Positions 10,686 to 22,460 are shown, counted from the stretch's first letter. The stretch: DNA of 64,000 nt from Riptortus pedestris (GCA_019009955.1 CM032231.1:111372001-111436000); one strand, 5' to 3'. Numbers and translations are program-made. The notes: a model not told the origin generated them from the sequence alone.

Positions 10686-12158
10686 AAAATTGTAACCTCT
10701 GACTGTACATTGATTTTTTTCGCGAAATTTCACGATAACTTATCGTTTCACATGTCATAGACACCATAACTACATTTTGTTTCTTTGGTGTCTGTTTGTT
10801 TATTTGTTTGTTTGTTACCTTTTCACGTATAAACGGCTGAACCGAATTTTATGAAACTTGGTATGTACATTACTACTAACCCAACTGAGACTTTAGGCTA
10901 TATTAATATCCTCTGAGACGAACAGGAGTGGGGGTTATAAGAGAGGCCTGAAATTAAAAATAGCGATATTTCGTTTCCTATTGGTTTTTCGGCAAATATG
11001 AACATAACAATAGTTCTATCTCTGGAATATGCTGGATGGTAGAGGAACAAATGTATAAGGATCAATAAGAAGGCCAAGTCCTCTACTGGTTTTTAAATTA
11101 ATTAAAACCAGTAGAGGACTTGGCCTTCTTATTGATCCTTATAACAATAGTTGTTTATTTTGTTATTTAAAGTAACTTTTTTTATATACACTTTTTTCGT
11201 ATACCGAGTTATAAACGAGATATACGCTAAAACCTATAGCGGAATTGAACAATTTTATTTGGGACAAAAGACCCAACCGAAATAAATAAAACTCGGTATG
11301 TGTATTAGCACTAACGCTTTCAATATAACAAGCCATACCAACATTTCTAGGGACTGGCAGGAGTTGGGGTTGTAAGGGATGCCTGAATTTAAAAATAGCG
11401 GTATTTTGTTTTCTATTCGTTTTTCGGCAAATATGACGATAACAAAAGTTGTTTATTTTGTTATTTAGAGTAACTTTTGTCATATTTATTTTTGTCTTTT
11501 AACAAAGTATAAACGAGATATACACTATAAACTAAAGCCGGAGTCAACTATTTCATTGGGCGCTAACGGTGAAACCGAACTTAAAAAAACTCGGTATTTC
11601 AATTAGCATTATTTCTTCCATGATTATAAGCTATATTAAAATTTTTAGGTTAGAACCGGAGGGGGCGGGGGGTTATAAGGGTGGTCTGAAATAAAAATTC
11701 GCGATATTTCATTGTTTATTTGTTTTTCGACAAACATGCACTTAACAAAAGTTGTTTACTTTGTTATTTAGATTAACTTTTGTTTTATACATTTCTCCAG
11801 GAACAATGTGTGGAGTAAGTAATTTGCGTAGAAATATTGATATGCTCAACAATTCATTCCAATTTGAACTATCAGGTACCTCACCTGGAAAAATTAATTC
11901 AAATCTCCGTTAATATTTTGTCGTTAATAACTGAAATCTATGCATAATGCACAGGAGACGGGAAATATGACAATATGGAGGACAGTGAAGTCTTACATAA
12001 AAAATTAATTTTATTATAACAAGTGCCAACAACTGGTATTAACCCTAAACACTGGGACGGGTAAACGTCAAAATAGTGTGCAAAGTAAAGCCATGCCAAA
12101 AAAATACAATCACCATTCAGCCTCAAATCAATTCCCGGGGGGGGGGTATCTGAGCTAG
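10686..12158 (-). mobile_element. TTE copy 2, three internal units
   Basis: Minus-strand copy: the tail TAAAATTGTAACCTCTG is at 10686, the complement of CAGCCGTTTATACGTG at about 10835, and the CTAG start at 12155-12158. (TA) runs lie on both sides (short at 10674-10685, long at 12159-12205). Three roughly 300-bp units have landmarks near 10925, 11355 and 11660. A foldback insertion interrupts the first unit at 11016-11140. The CCCGG palindrome near the start is mutated to a G-run. This copy is not flanked by HINE halves. Confidence 0.65.
11054..11143. repeat. Perfect 40-bp inverted repeat (foldback insertion)
   Basis: Arms 11054-11093 and 11104-11143 are perfectly complementary over 40 bp with a 10-nt loop (TAAATTAATT). 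The arm begins TATAAGGATCAATAAGAAGG. The insertion sits between two copies of ATAACAATAGTT (11004-11015 and 11141-11152) inside a TTE repeat unit, so the added segment is about 137 bp including one duplicate. A weaker hairpin (GTTC...GAAC) precedes it. Confidence 0.9.
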
Positions 12159-12160
12159 TA

Positions 12161-12208
<48 letters not shown>

Positions 12209-12489
12209 TTAGGAGTACAGCTTCAGTAGTTCATTACCCCCTCTGAATTATTAAACTTAAATTCAACAATTGATCGAACCCGGAATGCATCAGGCCTCTT
12301 ACTGTTAAACTAATTGAATCTCTTGAAAGATCTGGTTGAACAATGTAGCATGTGTTCCTACATAATAAGTTTAATAATTAAGTAAAAGTTGAAATTCTTT
12401 GAGAACCAAATAACACAGTGATTCAAGCTTAAAATATATTTTTTTGGTTCTATTTTTTTTATGAAGAATATTAAACTAAGTAAAAATGA

Positions 12490-12880
12490 ATAATAAAGTG
12501 AGTCAAAATTGCAAATATCTCGGTTAGTATTCAACTGTACGAAAAATGCAAATATCTTGGTTAATATTCAAGATAGAGAATAAATATATAGAACAATATT
12601 TCTAGCAAATTTAATTGGCAATAAGATTGGTTCTATAACATCCGACGTATAGTAACGGAGATATTTCTAATTTTCGAAAATCCCCCTCTAAAGCTTATTA
12701 CATTTATTCTGTGTCTTGAATATTAACCGAGATAAATGCATTTCTCAGTTTTCAGCAAACCCCCACTTCTACTCATGTTACATAAACAATACTCTGTTAT
12801 GTAATAAACCACATTATTCGAAGTTTAAATACAATAAATTGTTTTCAAGAGACCTTTTTTATACGAGATCGTGTTTTTAC
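12490..12880. mobile_element. Two HINE-like body fragments, head to head
   Basis: About 12490-12693 matches the minus-strand body (AATATCTTGGTTAATATTC, ACGTATAGTAACGGAGATAT, CCCCCTCTAAA). About 12696-12880 matches the plus-strand body (ATTAACCGAGATAAATGCAT, CCCACTTCTACTCATGTTAC, TTTAAATACAATAAATTG). No termini or (TA)n are present. Confidence 0.6.
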
Positions 12881-13234
12881 GGCCGAGGCTGGAAATTAGA
12901 TAGAGCATTGGAAACTCACTTTCCGCCCGAGTTATGAACGATACTTTACATCACGAGGCAAAAAATGCAAAACATAATTTAAACTCGTAATTATTAAGTA
13001 TTATCATATTAAATGATTTGTTTTGCATTCTGTAGTATCGATTATTTCTGAACAGCTGATTTAGAGCAGCTGATACAAGTAACATAAGTTTAATAACTCT
13101 TTCAAACACAATTCTTTATTATTTGAAATAAATTTATAACAAATTCAAACATTTACAACAATTAGCGTAACCAAGTGTTGGAAACTGTAACTTCAACTGA
13201 TAGTATGTAAGTAAGTCACTTTCGCTTATAGGGA

Positions 13235-13800
13235 GGGAAAAGTTCCCCCCCCCCCACTTTCTTAAGTTTTTGGACTACTTAAATTTAAATATAAAAATAT
13301 TCTGATCCATTATAAATTACAGTAATAGATATAGTAAATAGTGTTCAATAAAATTAATATGTTATACTTTGATATATTTCAGTAATTGTTTTTCTTTCCT
13401 GTGAGAAGTTGGAACACCTGTTTGATTACGTTTTAGGCGCTTCCCGTCTGTAGTTTTCTTATTATCGTTTGTATTTATTCACTTGATGTTAACTGACGGT
13501 GCTATTGCGTTACCAATATGTAGATTTATCTATTGTTGAACATCACGAGGGAAATATGCTTAGTTTATGCAGCTCCTGCGTGACAGACTTTTTCTTTTTG
13601 GTCTACAATTCAGGTTGGCTGGCCTAGTTATTTACAATTCAGACGCTTTCCGTTGTAGAGTTATTAACTTGTAACTGAATGTTTTCTCATTACCGTCTGT
13701 ATTTATTCACTTAATATTTGCAGTAGTGCTACCAGTTTGTATATTAATCTATTGGGAAATCTGCTTAGTTTACGCAGTCCCTGCATGACGTTTTTATGCT
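13235..13800 (+). mobile_element. Two successive HINE-like 3' ends (long subfamily)
   Basis: The first piece (about 13235-13590) has the poly-C tract, CAATAAAATTAATATGTTAT and the end GGGAAATATGCTTAGTTTAT then CTCCTGCGTGACAGACTTTT. The second (about 13612-13797) repeats the last 180 bp and ends GGGAAATCTGCTTAGTTTAC, GCAGTCCCTGCATGACG. This looks like a local duplication of the 3' end. Confidence 0.65.
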
Positions 13801-14237
13801 TTTGTACATTTTTAATTTGCAATATTTTTAGCTGTTAATAGAACATGATATGACTCATATTCCCTTAAGACTAAATTGGCCGTACAACTAAACTTATTAT
13901 TGATTTAAATACTGGCGTAGATTTGAAGAGGTGGATCCTTTCAACAAATCGGTATCAAGTTTTTCATTCGACTCCCCCAGTTCATAAAAAAAAAAGTATA
14001 GCTATATGAATAGTTGTTTTTTTTTTTCGTCTTTTATATTCCTAACCTATACGTTTTACCAACTCATAATAATTATTTCTGGACGACTACTGATTTAATG
14101 TGTCTGGTTTTTTCTATAAACCCTCTCAACAGCGAGTCGTAATTCACCTGAGGCGACACCCAGATGCTAATTTCTCCTCATAGAATTTCTTGCGCTAATG
14201 GACCAGGGCTGGTCGTATATCACTCAGATCTTAGCAC

Positions 14238-14273
14238 CTGAAGAAGCCGACAGAATGTCTGTCGAAACTCAGG
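14238..14273 (+). other. Nested stem-loop with CTGAAGA...GAAAC core
   Basis: CCTGA and TCAGG pair around an inner 6-bp stem GACAGA/TCTGTC that directly precedes GAAAC. CTGANGA plus GAAAC resembles the conserved core seen in hammerhead ribozymes of Penelope-like and related retroelements. Four unpaired bases follow CTGAAGA, so it is not a canonical ribozyme. Confidence 0.25.
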
Positions 14274-14394
14274 CAAAAAGTCCTCTTCTTCCATTCACAC
14301 TCAGTCCAGGCCTGGATATGATATTTTTTTCTGCCCGGAACACCTGAGCGTGGGAAGGGACACCCCCATTCATGGTCAAGAGGATCCTCATAAT

Positions 14395-14421
14395 GTTGAA
14401 TCGTTCGTGAAACGATTCAAC
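14395..14421. repeat. 11-bp-stem hairpin
   Basis: GTTGAATCGTT and AACGATTCAAC are perfectly complementary with a 5-nt loop. Function unknown. Confidence 0.8.
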
Positions 14422-14486
14422 TTCACTTCGTCAGGACATAATTCATTATATATATGACATCATAGATAAGCCGTGTGCGTGTGTGT

Positions 14487-14487
14487 G

Positions 14488-14546
<59 letters not shown>
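14487..14546. repeat. (GA)n microsatellite
   Basis: Uninterrupted GA dinucleotides preceded by a short GT run. It creates false Glu-Arg and Leu-Ser frames on the two strands. Confidence 0.95.
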
Positions 14547-14549
<3 letters not shown>

Positions 14550-14656
14550 TGTGATAACCATTAAACCTAGCAATTATTACATTCTCTCTATGTTTTCTTT
14601 TCTGTTCAGCATAGTAACTAACTATTTCCATTCCGTATGTTTTCGATCATTGTTGA

Positions 14657-15235
14657 TTTTAGCAGATTTCCCTTAACGGAAATCAGGTATTGAGGTCGTT
14701 CTCATGCCGCGAATTTCGAAAATTTTCTTCAAATGTCCATCGATTCTACCCAGGAGATGACGAAAATGAGGTCCGTTCAAAATTATGTGGATATATATAT
14801 ATTTGTCTGTTAACGCTCTAGTTGTCACAATATTTGGTTTAATCGATACCAAAATTGATATTTATTCGTTTCATGTAAAAAGATCAAGATCAAGTTCTAT
14901 AATGGCTGAAAACGGACCAAGTGGTGGGAGGGAGGATTTCGAAAATTTGAAATATCTCAGTTGTATCGAAACATTGTATTGAATCAATCTTATTGCAAAT
15001 TAAATTTACTATAAATATTGTTCTATACATTTATTCTCTATCTTGAATATTAACCGAGATATTTACATTTTTATTAAATGTGGGCTGATAACAGGAGTGT
15101 TTCCTGCCAAAAGCTAGTTCGGCCGTTTCCGTAACTGCTCGGCTCTCGAATGGAGATTTCTCTATTGTATAACTTCACGTAGGAAATCTGCTTAGTATAC
15201 GCAGCTCCTGCGTGACGGACTTTTTGTTAATGTAT
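14657..15235 (+). mobile_element. HINE-like element, full-length short subfamily
   Basis: Complete from TTTTAGCAGATTTCCC (second palindrome arm AACGGAAATCAGG) to GGAAATCTGCTTAGTATACG, GCAGCTCCTGCGTGACGGAC and TTTTT. The (TA)n tract is very short here (14792-14801), so the short tract length is not needed for element integrity. The short-subfamily module CCAAAAGCTAGTTCGGCCG is present. 579 bp, non-coding. Confidence 0.85.
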
Positions 15236-15463
15236 TAGACTACCGATAAATCAAGTCCCATTATACTTTTTGACACCATGGACTAAGATATTTACTGGGA
15301 CTCCCTCTCCATTTTTGTGCCGGATTTATAGGCTAAGAAAATTCTTTATTTTTTTTTTTAAGGCTCTAGCAAAGGTCTTCAGGCCTCATCGTACAGTCTA
15401 ATTATAGCTTAGCTCTGATTAGTTTTATAGGATCTACCTGGTTTTAGATTTGGTTATACTAGA

Positions 15464-15522
15464 AAAAAGTCCGTCACGCAGGGGCTGCTTTAACTAAGCA
15501 GATTTCCTACGTGAAGTTATAC
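15464..15522 (-). mobile_element. HINE-like 3' tip
   Basis: AAAGTCCGTCACGCAGGGGC followed by AACTAAGCAGATTTCC is the complement of the family's terminal hairpin and subterminal repeat. Only the terminus is present; the sequence beyond is not alignable. Confidence 0.75.
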
Positions 15523-15559
15523 AAATTTATTTGATATTATTTTATTTTACAATAAATAA

Positions 15560-17040
15560 AGATATTTAAAATTTTCTCCCACGGGGGACTCCTTGGAATA
15601 CATACCTTGGGAACAACTCAAGACATTCAGGCAAACTTTAACAATTTTTTTTAGACGAACGCTTGAGAAGTGCGTTCTCTCGCTTTAACAGAATTGGTTT
15701 TTAATCAGGTACTAAACACTAAAAACTTTTCGTTCAAATCGGTGAGGGGAAGGCCGTGCACTCCCCTTGTTAGCGCCTTCCATTGAGAGTGAGGCAAACC
15801 AGCAATGCCCTCCTACTGAGTTGCCTATCATTACACCGCAAGGGGTATAAATCACGAAATGTGAGTCAACATTGATCTCAAACCAGAACCTATCAACCAA
15901 AAGAATCGACGGCATTACCAACTAATGAACCGGGCTCATTTACTAAGCCCTCTCGGCAAATAAAACACACCTAATAATAAGAATAAAAAATTAATACATT
16001 ACAATAACATATGTGCTCACTTATAATGACCACATCGGGCTTATAATTTGACCTCGTTATAACGTATAACGACAATTTACAACTGACAAGTTCCTTCAAT
16101 GCCTTTTATCATCTGCTGTATCCTTCGTAAAACTATAAAAGGAATTGGACACAACAAATGGGAGGACATTAATTCGGTTTGAATGTGTTCTTGTGTAATG
16201 AGGGTCAATAAGTGCTGTAGGTGTAAGCTATTAGGCTCATGTCTTTGATTCGAATATATGGCTTCCATCAAGTCACCTTGAACACTTCTATTCAATATAT
16301 TTTTATTTTTAGTTATTTCTATCTACTATGAATGTACTCATAAATTAGTACCAATAAGTAAGGTGATACGTACTAAAATAAATGAAATAATGGCGCCATG
16401 AACGGTGATCTTATAACATCAAATATCAGTTTTTTTTTGTTTTTTTTAATAAGACATAAAACCTTTTCATGCGATGTAAGTCAAGTTCATGGCATCCCAT
16501 AAATCAATTTGTAAAAGCGGAGGAACATTTTACAACTTCAAAATTAAAGTTTTGATTCTTATAAATACAATAATAATCGGGTAACGGAATTAATTATCTG
16601 ACTTATGCGATTAGAATTTTATTTGAATCCAGATTTTCAAACATAATTTTTCACAATACTGTGCTTAGAGATAGATTCTCATATCAGCAATTAATAATTG
16701 AAATACAAACGACAATAATACATTATTATAAATGTATTTTATGCATAAATGATAAAAAATATAAGTTGAATAATACTAACAGTGAGAACACATCCTTTGA
16801 CAAATTTAAATATGCGAACCCATTATTAATTAATGCGAGCTGAAACCCGCGACTGGAATTTTCTATTTCTACTAATTTAAATATTTAGCTAGCAGTTTGT
16901 TGAAAATATTGAAAGCAGGTAATGATTTCAGGGCAAGTTTAAACTAAAATCACAAATCCTCCTCTCCTATGTATCGTTTCTAAAACTGTTATAGAAAAAA
17001 ATTGGAAAACGTAAGTGGGAAATGAAAAAGTCCCATACAC
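15560..17040. other. Unclassified intergenic sequence
   Basis: No recognised repeat, RNA or protein. About 15660-15960 is somewhat GC-richer and unique-looking. Short frames at 15712-15921 and 16077-16295 (minus) show no motif. Confidence 0.5.
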
Positions 17041-17425
17041 ATTTTTAGCAGGGAAATCTGCTATTGAGTTCGTACTCATGACGCGATATTCGAAAATGTC
17101 CTCAACTATCCGTCGATGGGAGTTTAGAAGGGGGGAGGATTTCAATAATTCTTAATATCTCCGTTATTGTGCGTCGGTTTTACATAAAACCAATCATAGT
17201 ACAAATGTAATTTTGGATAAATATTGTTGTTTGTTTTTCCACTATCTTGTTTATTAAACGAGGATTTGCATTTTTTAGTTTTCGCCCTTCAGTAAACCAG
17301 TGCACTCCTACTCATGTCATATTGACAATAAGCTGTTATATTATGAAAAATGGTGTTAGAAGCTTAAATACCAAATATTGCTCTCATTGAACTTTTACGT
17401 CTTGAGATAAATGCAAATACGTGAC
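17041..17425 (+). mobile_element. HINE-like element lacking its microsatellite and 3' tip
   Basis: TTTTTAGCAG...AAATCTGCTATTGAG start, then CTCATGACGCGATATTCG. It jumps directly to the post-microsatellite body (GGAGTTTAGAAGGGGGGAGG, AATATCTCCGTTATT), so the (TA)n tract and its palindrome are deleted. The 5' palindrome is also shortened. Confidence 0.7.
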
Positions 17426-17564
17426 GGTTATTAAAACCTATTCCTGAGATATTCCTCACAGTCAGATCAGTGTGTGTCCATGTGAAATCGGGATTGCTTT
17501 ATTATACGTAGGCCACTTTTCTTAAACTAGTTATTCATCCTTCTTTCGGAGGCCATAACCCCTT

Positions 17565-17675
17565 TTAGCAGATTTCCCTTAAGGGAATCAGGTATTGAGG
17601 TCGTACTCATGACGCGATTTTCGAAGTTTTTCTTCGGGAGATGACGAAAATGAGGTCCGTTCAAAACTGTATGTA

Positions 17676-17723
<48 letters not shown>

Positions 17724-17958
17724 TGGTACCGCTCTAGCGGTCGAAATTATTGTTTAATCGTTACCAAAATCGATATTTAGTCGTTTTATGTAAAAAGAAA
17801 GATCAAGTTCGTTAATGGCTGAAATCGAGCCAGGGAGGGGGGTTTAGAGGGGAAGAATTTCAAAAATTGGAAATATCTCCGTTACCATAGGTCAGATCGA
17901 AAAATTGTATAGAACCAATCTTATTTCAAATTAAATGTAATATAAATATTGTTATATA
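17565..17958 (+). mobile_element. HINE-like element, 5' part
   Basis: TTTTAGCAGATTTCCCTTAA start, ATGACGAAAATGAGGTCCG, (TA)n at about 17678-17720, TACCGCTCTAGCGGTCG? form of the palindrome (CTCTAGCGG intact), and body to TATAAATATTGTTATATA. It is cut at the start of an unrelated tandem duplication. Confidence 0.8.
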
Positions 17959-17961
17959 AGA

Positions 17962-18165
17962 AAGCCAGCGTTTGGAGTGGAAATTTAAGATTCAACAAAT
18001 TCATCAAGAATGTCAATTTCATATGAATAATACTTACTAGAGAGAGCCAGCGTTTGGAGTGGAAATTTAAGATTCAACAAATTCATCAAGAATGTCAATT
18101 TCATATGAATAATACTTACAAGTGCACATAAAGTGAGCTAGCGTTTGGAGTGGAAAATAATTTCT
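17962..18165. repeat. Tandem repeat, 82-91 bp period
   Basis: GCCAGCGTTTGGAGTGGAAA occurs at 17964 and 18046 and as GCTAGCGTTTGGAGTGGAAA at 18137. The first two units are nearly identical through CATATGAATAATACTTAC; the third is partial. Confidence 0.9.
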
Positions 18166-18289
18166 GGTTGAGTAACAAATAAATAAATAGGAGTCTCCTA
18201 GTACTCCTTGTGTGAATAAATATCGGGAATATGGAAGCTATTCATAAATATTGGGAAAATGTTTCGGATCTCACTGACGAAGGAGAAAT

Positions 18290-18860
18290 ATGACATGAGA
18301 GTGATACAAGACGATGTGGTGTATATAAAGAGAGGTTAAGGAGAAAGTGAGAGAGTGTGAGAAAGAGTGTGAGAGAAGGTGTGTGAGAGAGAGAGAGGTG
18401 TGCGGATGTTTTCAGGTCGGTTGAGTGTCACCCCCCGCCGAAGGGCTATCTTTCATTTACGCCCGACTCTTATTCCAATTTCCCGTGCCGGGTCGGAGGG
18501 AGGGGGGGCCCAAACGAGCCATTTTCTGATAAGACCCCCCCCTTGCTTTCCCCCCTATTATGTAACAACTCTATATGATTGCCCCATTATGCCCAGACCG
18601 CCTTCCCAGTTATTAGGGTTCCTCTCCCCCTTACAGATTAGCGGACAAAGCTCCAGGGTCTCTCAGAAAGGAAATTGTCTCCGAGTCTCTCCCAACTCCG
18701 GGCATTGTTCAACAGTTACCCACTTTATAATTAAACTGACAAAACAGGATTCAGCCACTTCATCTCCTGGCTATTTCCATAGACTCTCTCTCTCTCCCCT
18801 CGTTCTTCTCTCAATTTAGAATTATCATATGAATTGCCTGAGTTTAATGTGACTACATTA
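18290..18860. other. Repeat-free island 2, purine- then pyrimidine-rich
   Basis: A GA-rich leader (18330-18410) is followed by GC-rich unique sequence with TTATAATTAAACTGAC near 18725 and CTCTC runs. A 146-codon frame at 18379-18819 is open but low complexity, starts within the GA repeat and matches nothing I know. Non-coding conserved sequence is the more likely reading. Confidence 0.35.
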
Positions 18861-19253
18861 GCTCTCCCGTGACAATATTAAGTAGCTATTGGCCCTTCCA
18901 GATAAAAAAAAAAAAAAAAGTGTTGAGGCAATTTTCGTTTATCATTAATCATCAATTCATGAATACTCTCTCAATTTTTACAGAAATCTACAAACAAGTC
19001 ATTCTAACTAATATTCCTCATTTCCTAAATATCCATTGCTTAAATTGCAGATTAAATGATAGCAAGGCTTGCGTTAGTAGCAAGAACTGAATCAATCAGT
19101 TTATACAACGGTATTTCGCTAATAGCTATGCAACCCCGACAATGTTTCATTTATGTTATTGAAACACAAATTTTTCAGAGCAATATTATAAAAATCCAGC
19201 TTGCAGGCAGTACAAAGACAAATCCAAGATGCAATTGTACGGTAAGTAGATAG

Positions 19254-20205
19254 AAAGTCCGTAACGCAGATTTCCGTAAACTAAGCAGATTTCCCTAGTA
19301 AAGTTTAACAATAGAGAAATCGACATGCCGGCAACACTTACCACCGTGAATAATACAAACGGTAATGAGGAATCTTACAGTTAATTTTAATAGGCTCCCA
19401 ACGGAAAGCGCCTAAATTGTGAACAAACAGGTCCTCCAACCACTCAGAGCTGAACAGATAGATAGATATATTCTTCACTGAAATAAATAAAAAATAACTG
19501 AACTATATCTGAATATAAGATATGAATTTTATTGAAAACTATTTATTATATCTAGCACTGTAATTTATAATGATTCAGAATTATTTTTAATCAATTATTC
19601 ACATTTTAGTAGTCCATGAACAAAAGATGGTTGGGAGTCAACAGAACGTATTTGCATATATCTCCCAAAGTAGAAGCTTACGCCAGTCTCTCCGAAATTT
19701 TTGTTTGATCGTTACCAAACTCGATATTAAAATGTTTTCAGTAAAAATAAAGATCAAGTTTGGTAATGGCATAAATCGGGCCAGAGGGAGAGGGGTTTTA
19801 AGGGGGGGAGGCATTTTTGAAAATTTGAAACATCTGCGTTATAATACGTCGGATCGAAAAATTGTATAAAACCAATATTATTTAAAATTAAATGTAGTAT
19901 AAATATTGTTATATACATGTATTCCCTATCTTGAATATTAACCGACATATTTGCATATTCCAGTTTTCAGCCTTCAGTAAACCCCAACTCCCACTCGTGT
20001 AACGTAAACAATACTCCCTTAAATAATAAACCACATTATACGAACCTTAAATACCAAATATTGGTTTCCAGAGACCTTTATTACCAAAGATTCATGCAAA
20101 TATGTTCTTGTGCCCCTCCCCCCCCCCCCGTCTTAAATTCTTGGAATGCTAAAATACGATAAAATTTATTCTGATTCATTATAAATTACAGTACTAGGTA
20201 TTTTG
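19254..20205. mobile_element. Inverted pair of HINE-like halves (long subfamily)
   Basis: 19254-19668 is the 3' half on the minus strand (terminus decayed to AAAGTCCGTAACGCAGATTT; CGTGAATAATACAAACGGTA). From about 19690 to 20205 the plus-strand body runs from TTTTTGTTTGATCGTTACC to a poly-C tract (about 20119) and CATTATAAATTACAGTA. The two halves form a head-to-head arrangement with no (TA)n left between them. Confidence 0.65.
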
Positions 20206-20206
20206 T

Positions 20207-21304
20207 TTTTAGCAGATTTCCTTCAAGGAAAATCAGCTATTGAGGTCGCTCATGGCGCGATTTTCGAAATTTTTCTTCACATCTCCATCGATCCTACCCA
20301 GGAGATGACGAAAATGAAGTCCGTTCAAAACTGATTATCTATATATATATAAAATTGTAACCTCTGTCTGTACCTTGATTTTTTTCGCGAAATTTCACGA
20401 TAACTTATCGTTTCACATGTTCATTTTGTTTCTTTCGTGTATGTTTGTTTGTTTGTTACCTTTTCACGCATAAAAGGCGGAACCGAATTTTATGGAACAT
20501 GGTATGTATATTACTACTAGCCCAACTTAGACTTAAGGCTATATTAATATTCTCTAAGACAAACAGGAGTGGGGGTTATAAGGGAGGCCTGAAATTAAAA
20601 ATAGCGATATTTAGTTTCCTATTGCTTTTTCTGCAAATATGCCCCAAAAAAAGTTGTTTATTTTGTAATTTAGAGTAACTTTTGTTATATGCACTTTTGC
20701 CGTATACGGAAGTATTAATGAGTTATACGCTAAAAACTATAGTGGGAGTCCTCAATTTTATTTGGCACAAAAGACCCAACCGAACTAAACCAAACTCAGT
20801 ATGTGAATTGGTACTAACGCCTTCCTTTTAATAAGCTATACTAACATTTCTAGGGATGGGCAAGAGTGGGGGTTATAAGGGAGGCATGAAATTAAATATA
20901 GTGATATTTCGTTTCCTATTGGGGTTTCGGCAAATATGCACATAACAAAAGTTATTTATTTTGTTATTTAGAGAATTTTTCTCAACAATTCTTTTTAATA
21001 TGAACTACCAGGTACCTCACCGGGAAAAAATAATTCAAAAGTATGTTAATATTTTGTCCTTAATAATTCAAATCTATGCATAATGTACAGGGAACGGTAA
21101 TTATGACAATATGGAGGACAGTGAAGTCTTACATAAAAAAATAATTTTATTATTAACAAATCCACAGAAACGACGGGTATTAACCCTAAACACTGGGACG
21201 GGTAAATGTAACAATATTATGCAAAGTAAAGCCTCGCCAAAAAAATACCGTCACCATTCTGGCTCAAATTAATTCCCGAGCGAAGCCGGGTATCTGAGCT
21301 AGTA

Positions 21305-21364
<60 letters not shown>

Positions 21365-21844
21365 GTTGCCGCTCTAGCGGTCGCAATGTTTGTCTTATCG
21401 TTACCAAACTTGATATATAATAGTTTTATACAAAAAGACAAATCAAGTTCGTTAACAGCTGAAATGGGACCAGGGAAAGGGGGGGTTTAGAGGGGGAGAA
21501 TTTCGAAAATTCTTAATATCTCTGTTATTATGCGTCGGATCGAAAAATTATATAGAACCATTTTTATTGCAAATTTAATGCTCTATAAATGTTCGTATGA
21601 AAATTTTTTCACTATCTTGATTATTAACTGAGTTAATTGCATTTTGTAGTTTTCAGTCTTTAGTAAACCCCCACTCCTACTCATGTCATATTAAAAATAT
21701 TGTATTATGTTATGAAGCACTTTATTTGAAACTTAAATACTAAATATTGTTCTCATTGAACTTTTCATTTTTGAGATTAATGCAAAAACGCGACGCACGT
21801 GGGAAACCTGCTTAGTTAACGCAGCCCCTGCGTGACGGACTTTT
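20207..21844 (+). mobile_element. HINE-like element carrying a nested TTE in its (TA)n tract
   Basis: 5' half 20207-20350 (TTTTAGCAGATTTCC, GGAGATGACGAAAATGAAG, short TA run). The 3' half resumes at about 21361 with TGCCGCTCTAGCGGTCGCAA and ends GTGGGAAACCTGCTTAGTTA, GCAGCCCCTGCGTGACGGAC, TTTT. Removing 20351-21302 restores one continuous element, so the TTE inserted after the HINE. Confidence 0.8.
20351..21302 (-). mobile_element. TTE copy 3 (two units), antiparallel inside a HINE
   Basis: Complement of the TTE tail (AAAATTGTAACCTCTG) at the left and of CTAGCTCAGATACCCGGC at the right, where GAGCGAAGCCGGGTATCTGA is intact. Two ~300-bp units (landmarks near 20564 and 20869). The AACTTTTGT/ACAAAAGTT inverted repeats are partly mutated. 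Long (TA)n at 21311-21361 lies on the right. Confidence 0.7.
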
Positions 21845-21999
21845 CCTGTAATGTTAATTGTTTCCTTGTAATTCCTGCTACACGTGGCAATGTTTCCCTC
21901 GTTCTAGTCTTATACTTACTTACGAGGTTATTAAATTGATTTCTCTGAAATGACAGGGCTATTTGGTAGTGAAGGCATAACAAATTCAAAGAGGAAGAG

Positions 22000-22460
22000 C
22001 ACCCCTTACGAGATGGCCTATAACGAAACGCCCCAAAATGGCGGGCAGAGAGAGTTTTGATATTGTAGCGTCGGCAGATGGGGGGGGGGGGTCTTCCGCC
22101 CCTTCCCCACCCCCAGGAAATTACGTCAAGTGACTGGATACGCTTATCGGGTCGAGAAGGGCCTTTTCAAGCTCCTTCCGCTGCCAACAAGGGAAGGGTC
22201 CGTAGCCGCCAGATCGCGCTCTGCTCGGATCGCCAATACTTTCCTTTAATATCCGTTTGCCGTTAATTACATGGAAATTACGGGACCACCTGTGAGCCAG
22301 AGAATGAATGGATTCTTCTCCGTCAATTAATTTATCTTATCTCAATAGGAAATTGACTCTCAGTTCCAATGCAAAATGAATTTATAATTTATAAAACGCC
22401 CCTAAAACAATCCACTTCAATTAATTACTTTCGAAATTAATTTTCTTTTATGTTATTGTC
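22000..22460. other. Repeat-free island 3 (possible conserved non-coding element)
   Basis: GC-rich unique sequence with a poly-G run (22081-22090), then GTTAATTACATGGAAATTAC, CACCTGTGA and CGTCAATTAATTTATCTTAT. It lacks repeats and protein motifs; the 62-codon frame at 22078 starts in the G-run. Confidence 0.35.

Noticed and set aside
14446..14676. Glu-Arg and Leu-Ser repeat frames
   Set aside because: Produced by the (GA)n microsatellite.
18379..18819. 146-codon plus-strand frame
   Set aside because: Starts in a GA repeat, low complexity, no domain, and no splice or promoter context. GC-rich islands readily give long chance frames.
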